From NCBI GenBank assembly GCA_045534095.1, contig JAZSJA010000063.1, forward strand, positions 1 through 34,080: 34,080 nt of DNA, read 5' to 3'. The translations under genes and the position numbers were made by a program. Position 1 is the stretch's first letter; each line of letters begins with the position of its first letter. A model generated the notes under the pieces. The model was not told the origin of the DNA, did not search any database, and was given only the letters and a program-made list of their open reading frames with translations. This DNA is from UMGS1279 sp045534095. Its GTDB lineage: Bacteria > Bacillota > Clostridia > Oscillospirales > Acutalibacteraceae. Below are positions 7,641 through 15,865 of the stretch, in pieces.

Positions 7641-9728
7641 TTGATTAAAAAAATATTGGTTTTTATGCTCAGCATATGCCTTATTGTTGGTACAGTTGCT
7701 ATACCAACAAGGGTTATGGCTTTAGATGAGGATGTGGATATGGATATGGGAACAGATGAACTTTTATACAAAACTTTAACAATACCTGAACTCGGTGGCA
7801 AATACAAAACACAGGGCAGAACTTCTATTATAAACAACCTACTTATGGTAGATTATTCTGCATCGGGTATTGAGTTTTCGGCAAATTGTGAAAAAGATGT
7901 TTCTATAACTTTTAATGCATCCTCCCTTGCAAGCGGTGATGAGGGCGGATGCTACTTCACTGTTATTGTTGACGGCGTAAAAAAAGCACGAGATTTTTGC
8001 CACATTACAAAAACAGGCGAAACCACCATTAAGCTTGCAGAAAATCTTTCATATGGCAAGCACACCTTTGAGATTTATCGTCAAACCGAAATTGAGCGTG
8101 CCATTGTTGGTATAAAAAGTGTTACTTTATTTGGAGAGGTATTACCCGCACCAAAATATAATGATTTATACGTTGAGTTTGTAGGCGACTCTATTTCCAC
8201 CGCCTACGGAAACCTTACTACAAATGGTTCGGGTGTTACATCTTCCGCTCCCAAACATCAAGACGTAACTCAAGGTTACGCTTATCTTACCGCAAGAGCT
8301 TTAGATGCCGACTGGTCAATTGTTGCTCAGCAGGGAAGAGGCGCTAAATACGGTTACACTGATGAAAACTTACAAGATATTTATCCAAAACTCCGTTATA
8401 ATAGAGATAGAAACACCAATTATGATTTTGCACGTGAGCCCGATTACGTTGTAATCGCGCTTGGTACTAATGATATATTAACCTATGCAAGTAAAAACCT
8501 GACTCTTGACGATGTAAAAACCGGATTTAAAGAAATGCTCAGCTTGGTTCGTCAAAAGAATCCCAACGCAAAAATCGTTTGGGCTTATAATATGATGACA
8601 TCTAGCGCAAATAAGCTTATTACCTCTGTTATAGATGAGGCAGGGGGAGAACTGAGCGGTTATTATTCCGTTGAACTTACTAATAATACAGGTGGCGGTA
8701 ACGGTCATCCCTACTATACCGCTCACACAACTATGGCAGGGGAATTATCCGCATTTATAAAAGGAATCGAGGCATCTTTGCAGTACGGATTAGGTGATTC
8801 AGATGAAGACGGTTCAGTAAACCTTAAAGACCTTGTAAGATTGGCACAATACAATGCAAATTGGGACGTTGCTTTAAACAAAGTGGTTTCTGATGCTAAT
8901 GGTGATAAGAAAATTGACCTTTCAGACGTTAATCACTTAGCACAGTATTTAGCAGGTTGGGATATTTCTCTTGGAGCACCTTTAGATTATACTTCCGGCG
9001 TAAGCGGTGTTGCTAATAAACATCTTTCGGTGTATAGTGATGTTAGCGGATTTAAAATGCCATACCATTTATATCTGCCCAAAAACTATAATAAAAACAA
9101 AGAGTATCCCGTACTTCTTTATTTCCATGGAGCAAGTGCTAAGGGTAACACAAATAAAAATACTGCAGAGCATTTAGAGCCTTTTTATAATAAAAATGCA
9201 AAAACTTTAAGTGAAGCTATTGTTATAGCACCTCAGTGCCCTCAAAATGATGATGAGCTTTGGGGCAAATATGCAGGCTGGTGGAGATATAATACCGACG
9301 GCAAAGGTACCCTTGACGTAGCAATGCGACTTTTAGATGACGTTGTTTTAAACAAGTACAACTGCGATGCAAATCGCCTTTACGTAATGGGCGTTTCAAT
9401 GGGTGGAGAGGCAACCTGGAAAACCTTGGAGAAATACGGCAATAAAATTGCTGCCGCTACCCCCATTTGCGGTTCAAGAATTGGAAACACCGCCTTTGAG
9501 GATGCCACTAAATTTAAAGACGTTCCCATTTGGATGTATCATGGTACTGCCGATACCACCATTCCTTTCACCGATTCCGAAACAAGATATAACAATCTTT
9601 TAGCCGCAGGTGCAAAGAAGGTTACCTTCACAATATACGAAGGACTTAATCACGATATTTGGGATGACGTTGCTTTAGATACCACAATGATGGAATGGAT
9701 GTTTGAACAAAATCTGAGCGACAGATAA
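7641..9728 (+). CDS. Secreted CE2-like acetylesterase + type I dockerin + alpha/beta hydrolase
   Basis: This multi-domain secreted enzyme probably removes acetyl or other acyl groups from plant polysaccharides. The likely start is TTG at 7641 (695 aa), 11 bases after AAAGGAG. A GTG at 7629 overlaps that site. Domains in order are: a signal peptide of about 25 residues; a beta-rich N-domain and SGNH core like CE2, with GDSI (Ser184), an ALGTND block and GNGHP (His356); two dockerin calcium repeats at about 386-443 (DSDEDGSVNLKDLV and DANGDKKIDLSDVN); and a C-terminal alpha/beta hydrolase with an HG oxyanion motif, GVSMGG (Ser586), GTADTTIP and a late His in GLNHD. The dockerin implies docking on a cohesin scaffold, which is not in this window. 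The acyl specificity of either domain cannot be read from sequence alone. Confidence 0.88.
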   Translation: MIKKILVFMLSICLIVGTVAIPTRVMALDEDVDMDMGTDELLYKTLTIPELGGKYKTQGRTSIINNLLMVDYSASGIEFSANCEKDVSITFNASSLASGDEGGCYFTVIVDGVKKARDFCHITKTGETTIKLAENLSYGKHTFEIYRQTEIERAIVGIKSVTLFGEVLPAPKYNDLYVEFVGDSISTAYGNLTTNGSGVTSSAPKHQDVTQGYAYLTARALDADWSIVAQQGRGAKYGYTDENLQDIYPKLRYNRDRNTNYDFAREPDYVVIALGTNDILTYASKNLTLDDVKTGFKEMLSLVRQKNPNAKIVWAYNMMTSSANKLITSVIDEAGGELSGYYSVELTNNTGGGNGHPYYTAHTTMAGELSAFIKGIEASLQYGLGDSDEDGSVNLKDLVRLAQYNANWDVALNKVVSDANGDKKIDLSDVNHLAQYLAGWDISLGAPLDYTSGVSGVANKHLSVYSDVSGFKMPYHLYLPKNYNKNKEYPVLLYFHGASAKGNTNKNTAEHLEPFYNKNAKTLSEAIVIAPQCPQNDDELWGKYAGWWRYNTDGKGTLDVAMRLLDDVVLNKYNCDANRLYVMGVSMGGEATWKTLEKYGNKIAAATPICGSRIGNTAFEDATKFKDVPIWMYHGTADTTIPFTDSETRYNNLLAAGAKKVTFTIYEGLNHDIWDDVALDTTMMEWMFEQNLSDR

Positions 9729-9750
9729 AAATTATATTAAATAAAATAAA

Positions 9751-9776
9751 GCCGAGATTCTTTTGTGAATCTCGGC
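9751..9776. terminator. Bidirectional terminator between convergent genes
   Basis: A 10-base perfect stem, gccgagattc / gaatctcggc, has a 6-base loop. It lies between the rightward esterase gene and the leftward prfC. The T-rich side is better for the minus strand, but it can serve both genes. Confidence 0.85.
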
Positions 9777-9784
9777 TTTGCTAT

Positions 9785-11392
9785 CTATTCAAACTCTTCC
9801 AACTGGCTAAAATCTTTAAGCACAAGATTTTCATTTTTATCTAAAGCCCAGTTGATTTCGTATTCGGCGTTGAAAAGCAGTAAATCTCTACCCTTTCTAT
9901 CTACAACGTGTTTGGTTGTAGACATAAGGTTCAAATCACTAAAATCGCCGCCGTCTGTTATTTCGGCAAAGCGAACAAGGGATAGGGGGGTGTCAATTCG
10001 GTTGTATTTCACACCGTATTCTGATTCCATACGGAACTGTAAAACGTCAAACTGAAGTGTACCAACAACACCAACGTAAACCCTTTCCATACCCGAATTT
10101 GGAATAAAGAACATTTGAATTGCACCCTCTTGTGCAATCTGAGTAATTCCCTTATCAAACTGCTTGCGTTTCAGGGAGTCTATTTGCTCTACTATTGCAA
10201 AATGCTCAGGAGCAAAGGTGGGGATGCCGGCGTATTCTACCTTCATTCCGTTTTCGCAAATGGTATCACCAATTGAGAAAATACCCGGATCAAAAACGCC
10301 TATAATATCACCTGCATAGGCTACGTCAATAACCTCGCGTTCCTGTGCCATCATTTGTTGCGGGCGAGAGAGTTTTATACTTTTTTTACCCTGAACGTGA
10401 TAGTAATCCTTAGAACGCTCAAATTTACCTGAGCAGATTCTCATAAATGCAATTCTATCACGGTGAGCCTTGTTCATATTTGCTTGGATTTTGAAAACAA
10501 ATGCCGAGAATTTTTCCTCGGTGGGAGGAATCATATCCTCACCTGAACGATGAGGTAGGGGCTCGGTGGTCATTTCTAAAAAGTTCTCTAAAAAGGGCTC
10601 AATACCAAAGTTGTTAAGAGCAGAGCCGAAAAATACGGGGGAGAGTTTACCCGAACGAACTAAATCTAAATCAAATTCATAACCCGCACCGTCTACAAGC
10701 TCAAGCTCGTCTTGCAAATCACGGCGAGAATATTCTCCAATAAGACTATCTAATTTTTCGGTATCGTTAATATCGCACTCAATGGCTTCAATACGTGTAC
10801 CGCCTGCATGGGAATCGGCAAAGGTTAAAATTCTGCGTTTTTCACGGTCAAAAACGCCCTTGAAATTCACACCGCATCCAATAGGCCAGTTCATAGGGTA
10901 GGTACCAATGCCGAACTCACTTTCAAGCTCGTCTAAAAGTTCAAAGGAATCTCTTGCCTCGCGGTCCATTTTATTTATAAAGGTGAAGATGGGGATATGA
11001 CGCATAGCACAAACCTTAAAAAGCTTTCTGGTTTGTGGCTCAATACCCTTTGCGGCATCAATAACCATTACAACGCTATCGGCGGCAGTAAGGGTGCGGT
11101 AGGTATCTTCTGAGAAGTCCTGATGTCCGGGAGTATCAAGAATATTTATGCAGTATCCGTTATATTCAAACTGCATTACCGATGAGGTTATGGAAATACC
11201 TCTCTTCTTCTCAATTTCCATCCAGTCGGAAACGGCGTGCTTGTCATTCTGCTTGCCCTTGATAGAACCTGCCGATTGAATAGCTCTTCCGTAAAGGAGT
11301 AGCTTTTCGGTAAGGGTTGTTTTACCTGCGTCAGGGTGGGAGATTATGGCAAACGTGCGTCTTCTTGAAATTTCGTTTTTAATATCAGACAT
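9785..11392 (-). CDS. prfC: Peptide chain release factor 3 (RF3 GTPase)
   Basis: RF3 is a translation GTPase that removes RF1/RF2 from the ribosome after peptide release. The 535-residue protein has the G1 loop SHPDAGKTTLTEK (about 19-31), DTPGHQDFSEDT (G3), NKMDREARD (G4) and an EF-G-like C-terminal half. Its length is close to that of E. coli RF3 (529). An AGGAG site precedes the ATG. It appears to be a single-gene unit, with a terminator after it and a promoter-like A/T region before it. It is functionally unrelated to the glycan genes on each side. Tetracycline-protection proteins are related GTPases but are longer, so I favour RF3 strongly. Confidence 0.96.
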   Translation of the reverse strand: MSDIKNEISRRRTFAIISHPDAGKTTLTEKLLLYGRAIQSAGSIKGKQNDKHAVSDWMEIEKKRGISITSSVMQFEYNGYCINILDTPGHQDFSEDTYRTLTAADSVVMVIDAAKGIEPQTRKLFKVCAMRHIPIFTFINKMDREARDSFELLDELESEFGIGTYPMNWPIGCGVNFKGVFDREKRRILTFADSHAGGTRIEAIECDINDTEKLDSLIGEYSRRDLQDELELVDGAGYEFDLDLVRSGKLSPVFFGSALNNFGIEPFLENFLEMTTEPLPHRSGEDMIPPTEEKFSAFVFKIQANMNKAHRDRIAFMRICSGKFERSKDYYHVQGKKSIKLSRPQQMMAQEREVIDVAYAGDIIGVFDPGIFSIGDTICENGMKVEYAGIPTFAPEHFAIVEQIDSLKRKQFDKGITQIAQEGAIQMFFIPNSGMERVYVGVVGTLQFDVLQFRMESEYGVKYNRIDTPLSLVRFAEITDGGDFSDLNLMSTTKHVVDRKGRDLLLFNAEYEINWALDKNENLVLKDFSQLEEFE

Positions 11393-11427
11393 AATTTTCT
11401 CCTATTTTTAAAATCGATAACTTATTT

Positions 11428-11433
11428 ATTATA
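11428..11433 (-). promoter_or_regulatory. Possible -10 box for prfC
   Basis: On the minus strand TATAAT (11433-11428) sits about 35 bases before the prfC start. The matching -35 region is poor, so this is tentative. Confidence 0.35.
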
Positions 11434-11478
11434 TCACACTATATAAAAAAATAAAAGAAAAATTTTTAAAAATAAATA

Positions 11479-11510
11479 ACGGCTATCAAAATGGTGTTTT
11501 TGATAGCCGT
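11479..11510 (-). terminator. Terminator for the large SGNH hydrolase gene
   Basis: A perfect 13-base stem, acggctatcaaaa (11479-11491) with ttttgatagccgt (11498-11510), has a 6-base loop. On the minus strand it is followed by a T-rich run. It lies 35 bases after the end of the leftward gene at 11546. Confidence 0.9.
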
Positions 11511-11545
11511 TTACACATATTAGATTTGGTATATATTTTAAGATT

Positions 11546-14500
11546 TTATTTAGCAATAAGGGCGGTGGTTATGCGGTAGGTTCCGCTAGTGCATTTAACT
11601 TTAATCTTAACTGTATCTTTTCCGTCAAAGAATTTAATAAAGTTCATCCAGTTAAGCTCGCCCGATGCTTGCAAGGCGGTGTGAGAAGAGTCAAGCCGGT
11701 CGTTAATGTAAATTTCTGCTTTGGGACCGTCGGAATTTCTAACGCTCATAAGAGCGAATAATTTACATTTATCAATAGTGAATTCAACGTATCCGTCTTT
11801 TTCAATCTGCCAGATAGTCCAGTTGGAAACTGTGGTTGAATCGTAGTTGTTATAGGTTCCGATTGTAACGTTCTTAGAATCGGTAAGAAGAGAACCAACG
11901 TTTGCCTCACCGTACATCATAGAGCCCATAAAATTCTCTGTATATTTATCATAAGGAGCGGCGGGGTAGGTGATTGTTTCGGTTATATTTTCAACGTCTG
12001 CTAAAACCTTGCCTAAATAGTGGTTGATTGCATTGGCGGCAAGCTTGTGGCCGATTTTGGTGGGATGGATGTAGTCGGCCCAAAGAGTTTTCCAATGTGC
12101 GGCGTCTGATTCAACGTTGTATCCGTCGCCGTCGGCATCCAAATAACAATCCCACATAACGCCGTAGTAGTCAATAACCGGAACGTCATTGTAAAGCATT
12201 ACAGGTCCGTGTAAATCCTCACGATTTGAACCTCTATGGCAAATTCCCTCGCTATTATATTCGGTATTGTTTACGTTACCGAAAGCAATTGTAACAACGG
12301 CTATCTCTTTTTCGTAAAGAGTGCGAAGAATAGACTCGTAAGAGCCTGCGTAGTAATCGTTTGGTTGGTCGTTTGTAGTAAAGTCAAGGAGAACAAGATC
12401 AGGATTATAAGCCAAAACATGATCTTGTAATCTTGCTATACCTAAAACAGATGTGGTAGAGCCAATACCCGCATTGTACCAGTTAACGGTGATATCGGGA
12501 AATTGCTTTCTAAGCCAAAGGGCAACAAGGTGGGAGTAACTGTCAAGCTCGTTTGTACAAGCCGCTTTTTGCGTAATAGAACCACCAAAACCAACAACGG
12601 TAATATCCTCACCGCCGGCGGCTTTTTCAAACATTGCTTTAAGCATTGCTCGGTTACCAACGTTTGCTATAGCCCTTTCAAAGAAGGGTTCATAGTATCC
12701 GTCAACCTCTAGCGCCTTTGTGAGAGAGGCACCGCTAAGAGTATCTGCGGCTTTTTCAATATTTCTTAGTTTTCCTGCGAATTTAAGTTCAGATGTTTTA
12801 AGCCAGGTATCATACATAGTAAAATCGCCATCTTTTCCGCCTGCAAAATATTTAAAGGCATCAATATCGTTTTGAGTTTGTGCTGAAATACCTTTTCCGT
12901 TATCAATTGCAGCTGTAACGTCAAAAATGCTTGCTGCAACGCATTCACCGTAATGTACATCACCTGTAGAGTCGATTGCATATGTACGAATTATACATTT
13001 TTCATGGTATTTACTTTCCGGAATATTTGAAAGATAAGCGGTGTAGATATTTGAGGTTTCGGTTTGATCAAAAAGGGTAGCCACAGGCTTGGTTTCGGAA
13101 TTGTAGGCAACACCCTTTACGGCTTTTTCACTTTCAAGAGTAAGCTCACCATTTAAGGCAGATTCATAGATTGCAATGGAGCCGTATTCTTTAATTCCGT
13201 AATATTTAATAAAATCCTTATCAATTTTATTGTAAATACGCATTCCGTTTTTACCGGTGGAGCTTGCGTTGGAGGTGCGAAGAGCGGCGGCACCGTTATA
13301 TGCAGTTTTTATACCGTCAAACACCTCTAAGACACTAATATCATCAACGTATAATTTGCTTGCGTTGAGGGGGTCGTCGCCGGAAGAATCAATGCTTAAA
13401 TATACAGTATCTAAACCGCTTGCATTTTCGGGGACTGTAAATTCAGTGGAAATATTAACCCATTCGCCGCTTGAAATATCAATATCGCTTTGAAAATATT
13501 TTCCGTCATCCCAAGGAAGACCGATGACAGAATATTTTTCGGTTATATGAGTTGCAAATTCTTTTATACCTGATTGACCGATGTTAACGGTGGTAAGAAG
13601 TGAAACTCCTTTGATTTTTGTTGCAGAGGTTTGGGTGGGATCTTTTTTTACCCAAAAGGAAAGCTTGTATTGTTTTCCCGGTTTAACGCCCTTAATACCA
13701 CTTACCATTGTCCAGTATGCACCCGAGAGCAACAATGAGTTTTTGCCACTGTGGGCATAAGCATTTGAAACGGTAGCGGTAACGCCGTTTGAGTATGAGC
13801 CACCTGCAGTCTGGGTGTAGGTGTTGCCTTGGTTATCATATATGGTGCCTGCAACCGTCTGCTTGCGGTAGCCCGCCCAGGCAAATCCACCCCACTCGCC
13901 GTTTATAGGGAATGGATTTGGCGATTCTTTTACATGTGTAAAGCTTGTACCGGCAGCGTAATCCTCATAAGAATAGGCTGTGTATAGGTTAGGATTTTCA
14001 ATGGGTCTATCCTTTTCAGTAACGGATAAATCATCTAAATAGAATTTATTTACTGTGTTTGAACCATTTCCCGAAGAATCCATTACAAGGTAAACTGTGG
14101 TAAGATTGGCGGCTTTTTCGGGAACGGTAAATTCCATGGTAATAAGATTCCAACTGTCGTTTGAAATGTCAACGTTTTTTTGATTAACAAGGGAAAACTT
14201 ATCGTAAAGGTTACAAATATGGTTATTAAAATTTGCGTTTACGCCGGTAGCCGAACCTATATTAAGGGTAGTTAATATGGCGGTCGATTTAAGTAAAGTT
14301 CTGTCTTTATCGTTAGGGTCACGTTTTATCCTGTAAGATGCTGTGTAGGTTTTACCCGGTTCAACACCCTCAATAGCTGTGGCAGATGCCCAATAAGGCA
14401 TATTGAAATAAAGAGAGTTGTTGTTTGAAAAACTGTATTCTGAAGAGATCGAAACAGATGAAGCATCGGAGTAACTGCCGGTTGCGTATTGCTGATGTTC

Positions 14501-14773
14501 ATTGCCTTGATTGTCATAAAAACTACCCGCAAAGGTTTGACCTCGGTAGCCGGCGGTTTTTATACCTCCCCAAAGACCGTTTGTGGGGAATTGAGTGCTT
14601 TTATCGGTGTGCTTTAAAGAGTCTCCATTTTTGTAATCATCAAAGGACTCTAAAAAATATCCGTTAACCAGACTGTGCTTGGTACTATCTGCCAAAACGC
14701 TTAAAGGTGAATAAACAGTACTGATTGTAAGAATAATTATCAGCAAAATTGATAAGATTTTTTTCATCGACAA
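11546..14773 (-). CDS. Large secreted SGNH/GDSL hydrolase with tandem N-terminal modules
   Basis: This 1075-residue exported protein probably acts as an esterase on polysaccharides. After a signal peptide (about 1-29) come two copies of a beta-sandwich-like module of about 210 residues (about 40-255 and 270-480). They share patterns such as WGG...AGYR.QT.AG..YDNQGN, GV.PGK.Y and FTVPE..... L.TVYL..DSSG....K.Y.DD.SV. A linking domain follows (about 490-640). The SGNH catalytic part begins near residue 725 with GFGGSI (nucleophile Ser), continues with DFTTNDQ (about 803-809), and has DYIHPTKIGH near 900 carrying the Asp/His pair. A beta-rich tail closes the protein. The modules look like carbohydrate-binding domains, but I cannot name a CBM family. 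The AraC-type regulator just upstream probably controls it. Confidence 0.82.
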   Translation of the reverse strand: MSMKKILSILLIIILTISTVYSPLSVLADSTKHSLVNGYFLESFDDYKNGDSLKHTDKSTQFPTNGLWGGIKTAGYRGQTFAGSFYDNQGNEHQQYATGSYSDASSVSISSEYSFSNNNSLYFNMPYWASATAIEGVEPGKTYTASYRIKRDPNDKDRTLLKSTAILTTLNIGSATGVNANFNNHICNLYDKFSLVNQKNVDISNDSWNLITMEFTVPEKAANLTTVYLVMDSSGNGSNTVNKFYLDDLSVTEKDRPIENPNLYTAYSYEDYAAGTSFTHVKESPNPFPINGEWGGFAWAGYRKQTVAGTIYDNQGNTYTQTAGGSYSNGVTATVSNAYAHSGKNSLLLSGAYWTMVSGIKGVKPGKQYKLSFWVKKDPTQTSATKIKGVSLLTTVNIGQSGIKEFATHITEKYSVIGLPWDDGKYFQSDIDISSGEWVNISTEFTVPENASGLDTVYLSIDSSGDDPLNASKLYVDDISVLEVFDGIKTAYNGAAALRTSNASSTGKNGMRIYNKIDKDFIKYYGIKEYGSIAIYESALNGELTLESEKAVKGVAYNSETKPVATLFDQTETSNIYTAYLSNIPESKYHEKCIIRTYAIDSTGDVHYGECVAASIFDVTAAIDNGKGISAQTQNDIDAFKYFAGGKDGDFTMYDTWLKTSELKFAGKLRNIEKAADTLSGASLTKALEVDGYYEPFFERAIANVGNRAMLKAMFEKAAGGEDITVVGFGGSITQKAACTNELDSYSHLVALWLRKQFPDITVNWYNAGIGSTTSVLGIARLQDHVLAYNPDLVLLDFTTNDQPNDYYAGSYESILRTLYEKEIAVVTIAFGNVNNTEYNSEGICHRGSNREDLHGPVMLYNDVPVIDYYGVMWDCYLDADGDGYNVESDAAHWKTLWADYIHPTKIGHKLAANAINHYLGKVLADVENITETITYPAAPYDKYTENFMGSMMYGEANVGSLLTDSKNVTIGTYNNYDSTTVSNWTIWQIEKDGYVEFTIDKCKLFALMSVRNSDGPKAEIYINDRLDSSHTALQASGELNWMNFIKFFDGKDTVKIKVKCTSGTYRITTALIAK

Positions 14774-14797
14774 ATACCTCCCAATAGTTATATAGAT

Positions 14798-14826
14798 ATT
14801 TTAATTGCTTTATACAAAAAATGCAA
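14798..14826 (-). promoter_or_regulatory. Candidate promoter of the large SGNH hydrolase gene
   Basis: On the minus strand, TTGCAT (14826-14821) and TAAAAT (14803-14798) are 17 bases apart. The boxes are weaker than consensus, which fits a promoter that needs an activator. The direct-repeat operator at 14843-14877 lies just upstream of the -35. Confidence 0.45.
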
Positions 14827-14842
14827 TAAAAATGGTGAATTG

Positions 14843-14877
14843 TGTTTATTTTTGACAGTAGATGTTTATTTATGACA
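14843..14877 (-). promoter_or_regulatory. AraC-type direct-repeat operator
   Basis: Two 15-base copies read tgtttatttttgaca (14843-14857) and tgtttatttatgaca (14863-14877) on the plus strand. They are 14/15 identical and exactly 20 bases apart, which is about two helical turns. Tandem half-sites close to a weak -35 are the usual layout for AraC-family activators. The pair lies between the AraC gene end (14880) and the hydrolase promoter. Confidence 0.6.
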
Positions 14878-14879
14878 TA

Positions 14880-15659
14880 TCAATTGTTTTTATAAAATGA
14901 CGGAGGGTTGCCTGTATGCCTTTTTATAACCTTGCTGAAATGATAGACGTCTAAATAGCCTAGTTTATCGGCAATCTCCGAAATAGTAAACATTTGGCTT
15001 TCGAGCATTTTTATTGCCCAATGCAAGCGGATTTTTTCTCTGTACTGTATAGGGGAAACGCCAACCTGTTCTTTAAATATACGTCTGAAATGGGTGGTGC
15101 TTAAATCACAAAGCTTTGCAAGCTGTTCGTTGGTTATGGTTTTATCATAGTTTTGATTTATAAAGGCCAAAGCGGGAGAAAGGCGTCCGCCAAACTCAAA
15201 TCCGCTTTCGGCATTTTGGCATATGTTAATGAGGTCAAGAAGTATTCTTTCGGATAAAAGTCTTGCTTCCATAGTGTAAAAGGGGGAGCGATTTTCCCAA
15301 AGCTTTAGCATTTCTTCGGCTTGCTTTAAAATGTAGGGATGTTTTTGCGTATCAATAAAGGTTGGGAGGCCAAGGTCACTAAAACCATTTTGAGGATGTA
15401 AAGCAAAACCCGTTGTAATGTATGAAATGCCATTTTTTCCGCCTTTGAAAATATAATTTGATTTTTCCTCCAAAAGCATAACAGAGCCGCGACTTAACTT
15501 ATGCTCACCTGTGGCATCGGTAAAGGTGCCGTCACCTGCGGTGATAAAAACAAATCCGTCAAAATTTCTGCTTGTGCAATTAAATTGAAAATTAGGCTTT
15601 TCACTTTTTTGCACCAGTACGGATATTCTTCCGATTCGTATATCGTGGACAAGTTGCAT
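14880..15659 (-). CDS. AraC-family transcriptional regulator
   Basis: This 259-residue regulator has an N-terminal cupin-like sensor domain (about 1-140) and a C-terminal AraC double helix-turn-helix (about 160-257). The latter carries the pattern TNEQLAKLCDLSTTHFRRIFKE and then ISEIADKLGYLDVYHFSKVIKR. It probably senses a sugar or oligosaccharide and activates nearby genes. It is read in the same direction as the large SGNH hydrolase 106 bases downstream and divergently from the DUF5107 gene. A GAGGTGAG site precedes the ATG. The ligand cannot be told from sequence. Confidence 0.92.
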   Translation of the reverse strand: MQLVHDIRIGRISVLVQKSEKPNFQFNCTSRNFDGFVFITAGDGTFTDATGEHKLSRGSVMLLEEKSNYIFKGGKNGISYITTGFALHPQNGFSDLGLPTFIDTQKHPYILKQAEEMLKLWENRSPFYTMEARLLSERILLDLINICQNAESGFEFGGRLSPALAFINQNYDKTITNEQLAKLCDLSTTHFRRIFKEQVGVSPIQYREKIRLHWAIKMLESQMFTISEIADKLGYLDVYHFSKVIKRHTGNPPSFYKNN

Positions 15660-15723
15660 AATCTCACCTCAAGCAGTTTTTAAATAAGTGTACCACACAT
15701 TTTGCTTTTTGAAAAGACCAAAT

Positions 15724-15765
15724 CACAAAAAATGGACACAAAATACAAAAATTGGTTTTTTTGTG
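15724..15765 (+). promoter_or_regulatory. TTTTGTG/CACAAAA boxes upstream of the DUF5107 gene
   Basis: The 7-mer cacaaaa occurs at 15724-15730 and 15737-15743, and its reverse complement ttttgtg at 15759-15765, which touches the -35 box. The same ttttgtg word occurs twice before the alpha-galactosidase gene. This suggests a shared AraC-type operator, although A/T-rich DNA raises the chance of coincidence. Confidence 0.4.
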
Positions 15766-15767
15766 CA

Positions 15768-15796
15768 TTGAAGGTGTGGGGTGTTGGTAATATAAT
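15768..15796 (+). promoter_or_regulatory. Promoter of the DUF5107 gene
   Basis: TTGAAG (15768-15773) and a perfect TATAAT (15791-15796) are separated by 17 bases. The gene starts about 70 bases downstream. Confidence 0.7.
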
Positions 15797-15865
15797 AGAA
15801 TAGGTTATTTTTGAATATTTTACAGCCGTTTTTATTTCGGTTTTATATTAAAGGAATGATGCATT

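Noticed and set aside
9785..11392. Tetracycline resistance ribosomal protection protein
   Set aside because: Those proteins are about 640 residues. The length of 535 and the RF3-type motifs fit release factor 3.
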